A stretch of 64,000 bases of DNA from Auanema rhodensis. Lineage: Eukaryota; Nematoda; Chromadorea; Rhabditida; Rhabditidae. Position numbers and translations under genes: made by a program. Below the pieces are notes generated by a model. That model did no database searches. It was not told the origin of the DNA and saw only the letters and a list, made by a program, of their open reading frames with translations. This document shows, in pieces, positions 35,590 through 48,903 of this stretch. The stretch is from NCBI GenBank assembly GCA_964057225.1, contig OZ059895.1:13888001-13952000 (forward strand), written 5' to 3'. Each line of letters starts with the position of its first letter. The first letter of the stretch is position 1.

Positions 35590-38500
35590 ATGACCCGTGA
35601 GGGTGTATTGCTCTCTTCAACAGTATGGCTAATTTGCCTTCTATTCTTCATTCATATAGAATCTGTAACATCTCAGTATTATATTTGTCATATTAACGAT
35701 CCATGTCAACGATGTAACCATACAATAGCTCCAGGCACCACATGTACTGGTGTTGGCTCATTGCCATATCTCTATTGTGATCATGAAACAAAGTAAATTT
35801 CCTTAACTATACGTATAATCATCTATATTTCTATTTCAGCTTAATAGCTCAATCTGATTCTATGTTTCTTGAATGTCGAATGGGTCAAATTCGTTTAACC
35901 AAGTGTGCCCGAGGCACATATTTCGTGAAAGATAAAGGATGTGTTGATCCAATTCATCAGCCATTTATGCAAGGCTTATCAGTTTCAGGTAATTCATTCA
36001 ACATCTTACAAAGATTTTTATAATTTTCTATTTAGGAAGTGGACGTGTTGGTGATGTTTGTCAATATAATACTGATTGTCTTAGTGTATGTTATCTTCAT
36101 TATATCCAATTATCTCCAAATTATTTCAGGGAATGTATTGTTCAACAGGTATATGTACATGTCTTAGTACATATATATTACGTGAATCATATTGTTATGA
36201 AAGTAAATTTTTATTTATTTTTTAAATAAAATTCTTTAATTTATAGAAATTAATCCAAATCAACCGGGTTGTTCTTATGATGTTCAATGTGAAGCTGTAT
36301 GGCCTGGAGCAAAATGTAGTATGGATAGTAGTACTGGTACATGTCGTTGTCCAGGTAAATAAACAAACAACAACAACAACAAAACAAAATTTTTTAAATT
36401 TTAGAAGAAACACATGTTGCTAGAGAAACACGAGATGGCTGGGTTTGTATCTCGTTGAAAGATCAAGGAACTGGTGGTACAGCACCATTATACTTTGTTT
36501 GTCCTTTACCTGAAGGAGCTGGATTTAAAATTGGTTTGATAGTTATAGTTTATATAATTAATTAATTATTTTAATTTTTAGCTTTAAATGATCCTAATCC
36601 TGAATTTGGAAGTTTTCCTGTTTCGTGTACGGTAGGATCTTCAGCTACGGTCGAGCCAATTGCTGGTTTACATGGTGGAGCAGCGTGTATGTGGCCATCA
36701 GATGGCGAATATCTTGGAGATATCTATGATTGTATTCATACAAGTCCACACGTAAGTTTTATTATAAGTTTTTTATGAAATTAGCATAATATTTACGTGA
36801 ATTTTCACGTAAAAAGAGACATAAGAAGCGCTAATTCATCATAAATTGTTCTTCACCTTATATGTGATAAGTATTGTTTACCAAAGACAATCAAAGAAAT
36901 ATTTTGTCGGAAAAGATCAAAAGAAACTTTACTTCTACTGATTGATTTTGCTTACTTATGTGTATAACAAACAAACAAATATCAATTTCTTGAGTAAACT
37001 TTGTTTAAAAATAAGAAAATAATTTTAATTTATATAACTAAATTATATAAACTATACATATAGTTAATATAATTATAAATTTTTAAAGGTTCATGTTGCT
37101 AATAAGTTTACTCAATCATCATATTCTCAAACAGCTGATGGAGTTTGTTGTCCTAGTCGAGGTATACAATACGCTATAAAACTTGTAACATTCATCTGAT
37201 CTTTAGCTTTGGCTTGTATCCAGCCTCAGGCTACCGGACCTAATCCAACTGAACCCAGATGGTGGTATAACTCTGTAACTGGAACATGTCAGCAGTTCAT
37301 GTGGGATCCAACAGCTACAGAATCCAAGCATCATTCAGCTAATAACTTTAAAACAATCCGACATTGTGAATCATATTGTCGTGATAGTAAGTTAATAATC
37401 TTAACTATACGTATAATTAATATAATTAAGCTTGTCAACGTGGTTCACCTCAATATTCAACTGAAGCTGTTGTTCATAATGAACGTCCATTAACATCATG
37501 TGCTGCAAGTGTTAGCTGTGCTAATGATTTCCAATGTAATACAATTGGAAGTCAACATCTCTGTTGTCCAACTCCAGGTAAAAATTATCAAATTTTCCTA
37601 TAAACTCAAGAAATTCAATTAATTTTTTTAATTTTTTAGCTGTGATTTGTTCAATTCGTGGTGGAAGACCATTTGATTTAAATCCTCGTTCTACACTCTA
37701 TCATCCAGGTTTCTTAGTAACAACTGGAAAAGAAAGTATTCGGTAAGATGAAAAGAAATTAAGTTTTAAGTTTTAATAATTTTCAAATAAAGGTTCTATT
37801 ATGATCCAACAATTGGAAGATGTCATGATTTCATTTATAAAGGATCTGGAGGAAATTTCAATAATTTCTTAACAAAACATGAATGTGAAATGTTTTGTGC
37901 TCGACGTAAAACTTTTTTTATTTTAAAAACTTGATGTAAAACTTGAATTTTCTATATTTAGTTCAATGTGAACGTGGATCTCCATTACGTATTGGTGAAG
38001 ATGCTCAACGTTGTCAATCAAATCAACAATGTCCATCATCATATGAATGTAAAGCTGATCAAGGTGTATGCTGTCCACGTAAACGTCAGTTTTCAAATTA
38101 AAAAAAAAAAGTTTTTTTTCATAAAAAAACAAATATTTCAGAAACAATTTGTGCTCAACCATTACGTGTTGGTGATTGTACAGAAATAGTTAAAAGATAT
38201 TATTATAATGCTAAAACACGTCAATGTCAAATGTTTGAATATACTGGTTGTCAAGGAAATGATAATAATTTTGAATCTATTTTGGATTGTCAAAATTTCT
38301 GTAAAAATGCTATACGTATGATATAATCTTTAATTTATATTATTTATATAAAATATGTTTTAGCTGAACCTAAATGTATTCAAGGACAAGCTTATAAAGA
38401 TCAATTTGGAAACTTTGTTTCATGTTCAAATGGTATGGGTTGTCCAGCTAATTATGAATGTTACTTCGATGGTGCTCAATGGGGATGTTGTCCAGTTAAA

Positions 38501-41500
38501 GGTATTACTTCTTATTTCTCTTTGATATTCGTTTTAAAACCATTTTGCAGCTTTTACTTGTACACTTAATGCTGATAGTGGTGTGCAATGTGGAGCTGGA
38601 TCTACATTCAAATTCTTCTATAATCCATCAACTCAGAATTGTGAAAGCTTCCAATATAATGGATGCGATGGTAATAGCAATAACTTCGCCACACGCGAAG
38701 GTTGTGAAGCCTATTGTTCAGTTGGTGGTTAGTTATATGATATGTTAACTATATGTATATATAATATGATATTAGGATGTCCTAATGGTGGATTACCGTC
38801 ACGTGATCGTGCTGGTATGATGACTGTCTGTGGATCATCTCAATCATGTCCCGATACACATGAATGTGTTCCTGTAATATCAGGACTTAGCACAATTCAT
38901 CGATGTTGCCCAACAAGAGGTATAACGATTCTCTTGTATATCATCCATATTATCGTTTGTTTAAGCTTCAATGTGCTCTTTGCCACCTCAACAAGGAACT
39001 CAATGTGCAGCAAATGTTGTTAAACGATATTATTTCAATCTTGTAACTGGAAAATGTACAGAATTTCAATTTGGAGGATGTGATGGTAATAGTAATAATT
39101 TCCTTACTATACAACAATGTAGAACATTCTGTATGAGTAATTGTAAGTTTTTAATAATTTCAAGTTTTAAGTTTGTTTGTTCTTACAGCTTGTCCTGCTG
39201 GTAATGTGGCATATGTTGATCCAAATACTCAAATGCCAATTCATTGTAATGAAGCATTAAGTAATAGTTGTCCAACAGGTTATACCTGTACATTCAATCC
39301 ATTAATCAATAATCATGTTTGTTGTGGAGCTACTGATTTAGGTAATTAACTATTCATATAGTATAATTTATTAATTATAAATTAAGGAGTATGTCCTGAT
39401 GGAGAAAAAGCTTATATTGATACGTTTGATATGTCAGCTAGAGAATGTGCTATCAATTTTGAAGCTTCATGTCCTTCTAACTATTTGTGTCGATTTAATA
39501 TGCAAAAAAATAAATATTATTGTTGTGCCAGCCATTCTGGAAGTAAGTTCTCAGTTGATAATTCGTTTAAAAAATCTTTTAGAAACATGTCCTGTTGGAA
39601 AATTCCTTCATAAAGATCCTCATAGTGCTCAACCTTCTCGATGTACGATGGGACGTATTGATCAATGTCCTGATGGATATTCATGTCAATCATATCTTCT
39701 TAATGCTTTACAAGGATTCTGTTGTACTACAAGCTGTAATCAACTCATTCAACTTCTTCATGAATCCGATTCTTTCAGCTATTTGTCCGGATGATGCTGA
39801 GTATGTGGTTGATGATCAGTCTATGCAGCCACGGGCTTGTACTATGGGATCGTTTGTTTCATGTCCAGCTGGATTTGCTTGCCGGTACGTCTGAAGACAG
39901 TTCTTCTGAAACTCTGATATCGTTTAGATCACCAATATCATCAACGGAAGGTTTCTGCTGTAGAACTAGCACAATCAACACTGGCAGAATTACAGGTTTG
40001 CTCTCACCAACAAACTTGAAACTTATTTGATTTTTGAAGAACTTGCTGATGGATGTCCTCCTGATAATTATGTTTTTATGAAAGAAGGAAAGATTGCTCA
40101 ATGTGACCCATTCAATCCACCTAATGCTCCATGTCCATCTGGATTCACTTGCCAATGGTCTACTGGAAATCAAAGGTATGTATAATCTATATATCTAAAC
40201 AAATAAAAATTATATGACAAAATATTTCTAGATATCAATGTTGTGGATCTAATCCTGCTCCACCGCCAATGAAAACATGTAAGATCTGCAGCTTTTACAG
40301 TAAAAAAATGAAAAATATCCATTTATAGCAGATGGATGTCCAGCTGGTCAAATTGCATTCCGTGAGAAGGATAGCGTTCGCGTATGTACTGCTGGAGCTG
40401 AGCAGAGTTGTCCTTCAGGGTATTTCTGTCAATTCTCATCATCAAATCATCAATTCCAATGTTGTGGTGTTAGTGGAGGTAAATATAGAATATAGAAAAC
40501 GAATAAATTTTCTTTGAATTAAGGCTGTATGAACAATGCTGTTGCATTCATTGGTGTATCAGGTGAACCGGAACTATGTGTCGTAGGACAGTCCAACTGT
40601 CCTCTAGGCTTTGCCTGTCAACGATCCATCGCCGGACATTACGTTTGTTGTACAGTAGCACAAGGTTTGTTTAATATATTTTTTTTCTTTATTTGAAGAT
40701 ATTTTGTTTGTTTTCATTCAAAAAAAATATAAAATAAATAATATTTGAAGGAAATTGTACGGATGATGAGATTGAATTAGATGGAACATGTCATTCACGT
40801 GTATCTCCAGGAGATAACTGTATTGCAAGTGAACAATGTATGGGAGGAAGTATATGTAAAGATAGAATGTGTGTTTGTCCACCAAAAACATTACTTGCTG
40901 GAGGTTTTTGTCAAAAAGAAATTGGTAATCATATACTAATTATTGAAATTTTATAATATTTTTCATAATTCAGCTTGTGCATCAAATCAAATCTTATATT
41001 CTGGTTTATGTCATAACATGGCACGTGTGGGTGAAGGATGTGTTGTTGGTAAACAATGTCCGGAAGGTATATCTTAATATATATTTTATATATTAGTTAT
41101 AATAATTAATATAATTAAAGGAGCTGGATGTATGGATGGTGTATGTGAATGTAAACGTGGATTAATTGAAAGAAAAGGATCTTGTATAGCTCAATCTACA
41201 CCAGTTACACAATCAAAACGTAAATATTTCAAAAACCTAACTTAAGCATCTCAATTTATATGCTAATTAGAGAATTTATACTCTAATTAGCATATTATTA
41301 ATTTAATTGGATTACGGTAGTATTGACCTTTTACACGTGTCATACTGTAATTAGCATATATATAATGGAATACTGTATACTATTTGAAATTTTTATTTTA
41401 AAAAATGATGCAAATATTACATTTTTTTGATTTTCAGTTAGTACTGCAACATGTTCAAAATCATCTTCTAAACCTTTAAGAGATGAAGATACTGGTCGTG

Positions 41501-42798
41501 TAATATACTGTAGTCCAAGTGGTAAATCATGTCCTATTGGATATCATTGTCAAGTAATAATTATAATAATTAAATATAAATAATATTATTATTATAATTT
41601 AGATTAATTCAAAGAAAACTCAATATATGTGTTGCTCAGATATTGGTGATTCAATTGATCAAACAACAGTTGGAACAATTACAACTAAAACTGGTAATTA
41701 TATGATATAAATTATATTTTTATATCATATCATATATGATTATAGTTTGTCCATTTGGACGTATACCATACTTAGTAAATGGTTCTCCACAGAAATGTAA
41801 TGGAGCTAGATGTCCACAAGGATATGATTGTGTTAATAAGAGTCAGGTATAACATCTTAATTATATTTATAATTTATGTTATTATATGATATAATTAAGA
41901 ATTATTATTGTTGTTCATCATCACCATCAAAATCAACAACTATGACAGCAACAGCAACAACTCGAACAACAAAAAAATTAGAAAATCGTGGAATAATAAA
42001 TTCAAATTTAGGTAAATTATAAATAATAATATAATTTTATATAAAAATAATATTTATTAAGATAATGATTGTTTACGTGGTGCTGTACTTATACATCCAA
42101 GTACACGTACACCAGTCTTATGTAATCCAGGAAGTAAAAGTTGTCCAATTGGGTATGTATCTATCTCATCTGAATATTCAAAATATATTTTTTGTTCTTT
42201 TAAAAATTTCTTTTTGTATGACGTAGTAATGGTCAATCGGAAAATTTTATTTGAAATAGTAAGAAGTCAAAAAGGGAAAATGAGGTTGACAGCTTTAGCC
42301 TGTCAACTAGGTGTACGCATTCGGTATGACGTAAACTGACCAAAACCGAAACTGTCACGTCAACAAAGAGAAAGTCGTGAAAGTATGTTGCAATATTGCA
42401 ATATGAATTAACTATATAGATTATATATATATATATAGATTATATAATAAATAATATTATTATAGTTATGCTTGTAACAAAAGTTTGAAATCATCATCAT
42501 TTGTGTGTTGCTCGTCAAAAAATTCTGATCGCCCATACATATATCAACGATATGCTGGTAAATTTCAAATTAGTTCAAGACGTTTGCATAAAAATTTTCA
42601 TTTAAGCAGTTCCATGTGAAGGATATACTGTATTAGTTTCAAGAATTGTTGATGGTCGAATAGAAAAACGATGTGGTATGTTACAGTATATTCATGTTTT
42701 ATTTTTCATTTTGTTTTGTTTTTTCAGAACGAAGTTGTCCATATCCCCAAGTACCAATAGGTGGAATATGCTTTGAAATGAAGAATTACGATAAATAG
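35590..42798 (+). CDS. Secreted Kunitz/lustrin/EB-module protein, paralogue A
   Basis: Over twenty-five small exons give about 1,580 residues. A signal peptide ([16 protein letters not shown]) is followed by a chitin-binding-like Cys region, an EB-type module ([10 protein letters not shown]... CTCLSTYI), a first degenerate Kunitz domain (ends [11 protein letters not shown]), and lustrin-type Cys modules alternating with four more Kunitz domains (ending HECEMFC, LDCQNFC, EGCEAYC, QQCRTFC). About ten lustrin repeats with SCP.GY.C ... CCG patterns follow, then two EB modules and a Thr-rich C-terminal region. Kunitz domains 1 and 2 lack the Cys14 and Cys38 equivalents; domains 3-5 have all six cysteines but no Lys/Arg at P1. 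Probably an extracellular-matrix or cuticle-associated protein. From memory it resembles C. elegans ZC84.1/F30H5.3-type genes. Same strand as its paralogue 644 bases downstream. Confidence 0.85.
36792..36813. repeat. Perfect palindrome in intron
   Basis: Arms TTTACGTGAA and TTCACGTAAA with a two-base centre, inside an intron of the first Kunitz gene that is much longer than its neighbours. Confidence 0.8.
41259..41296. repeat. 15-base inverted repeat in intron
   Basis: Arms ATATGCTAATTAGAG and CTCTAATTAGCATAT with an eight-base loop. A third TAATTAGCATAT half lies about 50 bases downstream and a fourth near 52,914. A possible small transposon-derived element or homeodomain/POU-type site. Confidence 0.8.
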
Positions 42799-43442
42799 CC
42801 GTTTATAGTGGATTAAGAATCTTTCTTCACCTCGCATTTTGATATTTTATTTAGAAATCTCTCATTTCTTTAATTGAATTTCCGTATATACACGTTGTTT
42901 GCTATATATGACACTTGCATATTCATTTCTCATCTCTCTCTCTCTCTCCCTCTCTCTTTCTCTCTGTGTCAACGTTTTCCTTTCTCACTAATCTTTGAAT
43001 AATCAGGAAGTATCTGCTGTCAATCGTTGATGGTGTTCCTCATTTATCCGTTTCATAGCTCTCTCTCTCTCTCTCTCTCTCTCTTTGTATCAATGATCAG
43101 CTTCCCACATATCTCTCTCTATCTCTTTCTTCTTCTTTCATCTGTATAAGCTTCACGTTCTCATATCATCCCTACTAGTGACAGTTCATCGAATTAGCTC
43201 CACCCATCTTACTGCCTTAATACCGTCAACTGACGACTGTCCACCCCTTTGGCGGTTAACCCATTTGTGAGCTTCATTCAAGTTGTATACTACTCCTATC
43301 ATCATACATCAACCAAATCACTCGTCATTTGTCTTTTTCCTTAGTACTACTCATTCCTGATATCCAATTACTACTTAGCTATACCATATACACATATTCA
43401 GAATCTAAAATACATCTCTAGTCCTTACAACTAACTTCAAAA
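42799..43442. other. Intergenic region between the two Kunitz paralogues
   Basis: Contains CT microsatellites (42931-42966, 43056-43085) and a pyrimidine-rich promoter-like stretch. No gene seen. Confidence 0.6.
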
Positions 43443-46400
43443 ATGGTCAAACCAAATGACCAATTAAGCGAAATGCTTAAACTATTCTTCATATTCTTAT
43501 CTTTCAGTATATCTTTCGCAGGTAATTATATTGTTTATATTAAAATATTTCTTATTCCTAATAAGTAATCTTATATCATTTTGAGATTATATATACTGTA
43601 CGTACTATTGTACGATGTTATTACATCAACAACATATTGTGTTTTTATTATTATTATTATTTAAATGTTTAAATAAAAATATATTTTAATTATAATTTAA
43701 TTATTTATAAAAAGAAATATAATTCATAATTTAGATAAAGTTGAAACATATTATCGTCCAGAAAGACAAACTGGTAGTGGTAGAGTAGGAGATGCTTGTA
43801 CTTATAATACTGATTGTCTTACTGTAATTCTCTTCATATCTTTAAATTCTTTTTAAAATTAAAATCTTAGGGAATGTACTGTAATTCGGGTTCATGCTCA
43901 TGCTTAACAACATATATTGCTGCTGAATCATATTGTCATCAAAGTATTTAATTCTAATTATATTTATTATAAACATATATTAATTAAGAGATTGATCCAG
44001 GACAGCCTGGCTGCTCATACAATGAGCAATGCTCATCGGTATGGCCAGATGCTTTCTGTGATTTAACTGCTGGAGCTGGTACATGTCGTTGTGGTGAAAA
44101 TAAGGTTGGTTTATTCAATCAGTATTCTAAAAATTTATAATTTTTCAATTATAGATTGAACGAGCTACTCGAGATGGTCATGTATGTGTTGAAGTATTAG
44201 ATGCTGCTCGTGAAACAACATTAGCTATAACATGTCCTCTTCCAGAAGGTGCTGGGTATGTTATATATAGATGTATAGATGTATATATTATTTATTTATT
44301 TTTAAAGTTTTACATCAACCTTAACTGATCCAAAACATCCAAGACAAAATGGTCATCCAGGTCCAATTCTTTGTAATACAGACAGTATTACTACTTCACA
44401 ATCTCCTTCAGAAGTAAGATGATTTTCAAATAGAAAAAAGTGATTGTCACGTCATTTTCACGTAAAACATTTCAAATTTTGCATTTTATTTTTAAATTTA
44501 TAATGAACTGGTTGTTGTTGTTATTATTATTATTTATGTTATGTTGTTTTATTTATTTTTATTTCTAATTTAGATTGGTGATGGATCAGTTGGTTGTGTT
44601 GTTGCATCAGATGGATCATATATTGCTGATTTATATGATTGTGTTAAATTTGTTTCTCCAATTGATTTAACTGATTCTGGATATAGTGAGAAAGCCAATG
44701 GAATTTGTTGTCCAAATAGAGGTTATTCATTCTTATTTCAATCATTTACAATATAATTTAACATTTAGCTTTTACTTGTGTACAGCCTACTGCTACTGGA
44801 CCTAATCCTACGGAACCAAGATGGTATTATAACTCTGTTACAGGTTAAATTAACTATATGATATAGTATTTCAACATATTGTTAAGGTGTGTGTCAGCAA
44901 TTTCAATGGGATCCTACGGCTGTTGGTCCTGGGGAACATTCTCCAAATAATTTCCGAACAATTCAACATTGTGAAAGTTACTGTAGAGATTGTTAGTGTG
45001 GAAGTTATATTAATTATGTTAATTATTTGATTATCTAGCTTGTACACGAGGTGCTCCTGAATATGATCCACGTTCATCATTTTTGGAACAAACACCTGTA
45101 ACTGGATGTTCACAATCAACTACTTGCTCAAATCATTTTGAATGTAAATCAGCTGGAAGTTCTCAATGGTGTTGTCCAACTGTTGGTATGTTATCAATGC
45201 TCAAGACTCATATTCATATTCGTATTCAGCTTCAATCTGTGGAATTATTGGTGGTCGACCATTAGATCAGTCAATTCATACTCGCGATACCGTATACCAT
45301 CCCGGCTTCACCAAACAGGTTTGTTTGCTCATCAGACAAAGATTTGATACGAAATGTGCGCTTCAGGGAACTCTGACATCTACCCGATACTACTATGATC
45401 CCGGAAGTGGAAAATGCTCGTCATTCAGCTATCGAGGTGCTGGTGGAAATTACAATAATTTCGTTTCACGAATTGATTGTGAACTATTCTGTGCTCGACG
45501 TGAGTTTTGGATGAAAAATCGTCATTTCATTTGAATTTTCATATTTAGTTCAATGTGATCGCGGAAATCCACTTCGTATTGGTGAAGTAACACAACCTTG
45601 TCAAAGTAACAATGATTGTCCATCATCACATGAATGTAAAGTTGATCAAGCTGTATGTTGTCCCAGAATGCGTAAGTTTTCATATTATCATTAACTATAC
45701 TAATTATATATTTCAGAAACAATTTGTACCCAACCTTTACGTCTTGGAAACTGTGATAGATCTGTACGTAGATTCTGGTATTCTGCAGCAACTCGTGAAT
45801 GTCAATCTTTCGAATACACAGGTAATAGCCATTTAAAACTGAATTTTATTTTATTTTTATGAATTATAGGATGCCAAGGAAATGATAATAACTTTGAAAC
45901 ACTTGTTGATTGTCAGACATTCTGCCGTAATGCTGCACGTATGCTTAAACAAGATTATCTGAAATCGTCTATAATTGAATTTTCAGCTGAACCTAGATGT
46001 GCTCAAGGCCAAGCTTACAAAGATACATCTGGAAAGTTTGTAACATGTGTAGCAAACAGACAAACATCATCCTGTCCAGCAAACTATGAATGTTATTTTG
46101 ATGGAAGCATGCATGGCTGTTGTCCAACTAAAGCCTATACTTGTTCTTTAAATTCAAATCCTGGAAAGACATGTGGTCCTGGTGTTTCATATAAATTCTA
46201 TTATAATAGTCATACACAAGTAAAAATAATATAATTTATATGTATAAATATATATATTTATAGGAATGTGAATCATTTGAATATCTTGGCTGTGATGGTA
46301 ATTCAAATAACTTTGCTTCTCGAACTGAATGTGAAAACTATTGTGGTGTTGGAGGTAGCTTAATCCTATTATCAATTCAATCTAATAACATCATGTTATA

Positions 46401-48870
46401 GGTTGTGCTAATGGTGGAACACCTCTCAGAGATAGTTCGGGAAGTTTGAAGCCTTGTACTGAGAGAGATGGTAGATGTGGTTCAACACACGAATGCCAAG
46501 CTGTTGCTCTGAATGCCGACGTTATTTCACATCGTTGTTGTCCTACGAAGAGCTACATCTGCGGTTTAGGACCTCAACCAGGATCTTCGTTATGTTCTGG
46601 TGGACTATCTGTAGTATCAAGGTTTTGATATTAATACATAATTTTAATTATATCATATAATTATAGATATTATTTCAACAAAGTAACAAAAAAATGTTCG
46701 CAATTTGTTTATAATGGATGTGATGGAAATCCAAATAATTTTGCTTCAATCAATCAATGTAATTCCTTCTGTATGGCATCTGGTTAGTTTATACGTAATA
46801 TAGTTAAGTTATATATAATAAAATATAATTATAGCTTGTAAAGCTGGTGATGTTGTCTATCTTAATCCTAATACTCAACTTCCAATCTCATGTAATGATG
46901 AAATGCAGAATAACTGTCCTAAGAATTTCCAAGTAACTCATTCTATAGAAATATTCATACAATATTTCCTTTCAATTCTAGTGTATCTATGATCAATTGA
47001 TTGATAAGAGTGTATGTTGTGGAGCAACTGATATGGGTGTATGTCCTGAAGGAGAAAAGGTATATCTCAAGATTTCTCAAGTTTTCTTACAAGCTTATAA
47101 TCTTTTCAACAGGCTTATATCAATGCTATGGATATGACTGTACGTGAATGTATGATTAATGAACATAACTCATGTCCACGTGATTATCTTTGTCGATTTA
47201 ATCCATCTAAAAATCGTTATTTCTGCTGTGGATCATTAACAAAGAGTATAATATATATAGTTTATTCTTCATTTAACTATATGATATAGATTATTGTCCA
47301 AGTGGTCGAGCACCGTATAAAGATCAAGTCAGTCTTCATCCTTTACGTTGTACTATGAATAAGCATATATCTGGATGTCCTGATGGTTTTGAATGTCAAA
47401 GTGATATCAAAGATGCTTTACAAGGATATTGTTGTTCTATTACTGGTTTGTTATATTTTAATTTATATAGTATAGTATAGTATAGCATAGTATATATTAT
47501 ATTTTTATAGATATATGTCCAAGTCGAGAAGATTATTATGTAGATGAAACATCTGGAATGCCCAGAGCATGTACTGTAAAACATTTCATTTCATGTCCAA
47601 ATGGATTCACTTGTATGTCACATACTGATGGTATCAATGGATATTGCTGTAAAGGATCTCCACCAATATCAGCTGAAGATGGATGTCCACCTAATGAAGT
47701 TGTATATATGGAACGAAATGAGGTAAAGTGACTATATAAAGAGATTTCAATTCAATAATATCGATAGGTTGTCTCTTGTGATCCATTTAATGGCAATCAA
47801 GGCTGTCCTTCATCCTTCTCATGTCAATTCTCAGTCTTGAAACAGCGTTACCAATGTTGCGGAACTGAATCTATTCCAGCTTTGATCGAAAGTAATCATT
47901 TGGCAATCAATAAGCTTTCAATAATTCTAATTGGTTCAGGTGATGGATGTCCATCTCGTCAAGTTGCTTTCGTCGATCCTGATACGAAAAAAGCGAAAAT
48001 CTGTACATCAGCAACACATTCATGTCCAACAGGATATTTCTGTCAATTCAGTAATGATAACAAACAGTTCCAATGTTGTGGTATTCAAAGTGATTGTCCT
48101 ATAAGAATGGTAATTTTATTATTTAATTATATTATATTAACTATAAGTTATAGGTTGCTTTCATTAGTATGACAAGTGAAGCTCAGTTATGTTCAATGCA
48201 GGGAGGACAACCATGTCCTGATGGCTTTTCATGTGTTAAGGGTAGAAGTGGAGGAGAAATCTGTTGTGCTGGTGGAGAAGGTTAGTTAAAGTTAGACAGC
48301 TTGTAACTATCTTCATTCACAGTTTGTGAATCATCTCAAGTTCTTGTGGATGGAGCATGCTTACCACGTCAACCAGTTGGATCTCCATGTCAAGATAACA
48401 TGCAATGTGTTGGTGGTTCTTACTGTTACAAGTCTGTCTGTCGTTGCCCATCTAAAACCAAAGAAGTTGCTCAACAATGTGTCCCAATCGAGCAAATCAC
48501 AGGTTTATTCATGATATAGTTAATATAGTTAATCTAATTATATAATTTATTCAGTTTGTACTGATCGACAAATTCTTGTGAATGATGAATGCCTACCTTT
48601 AGTCTCATTAGGAAGATCTTGTGTTCACACAGCACAATGTCCGTCACATGGTATTTGCATTGAAGGTGTATGCGACTGTTCAAGAGATTTCAAGCGTAAA
48701 GTTTGTGTTTTTTCTTATAATTTAGTTAATTCTCTTGTTTTCTCATCTTATAATCATAAGAAAACATCTATTTTAAGGGAGAAAACTGTGAAAAAGTTAT
48801 TCGAATGTCCAAACAACTTCCACTTGGCCCTATTCCAAATGTTGATATGATCAATAGACCTTTACCAACT

Positions 48871-48903
<33 letters not shown>

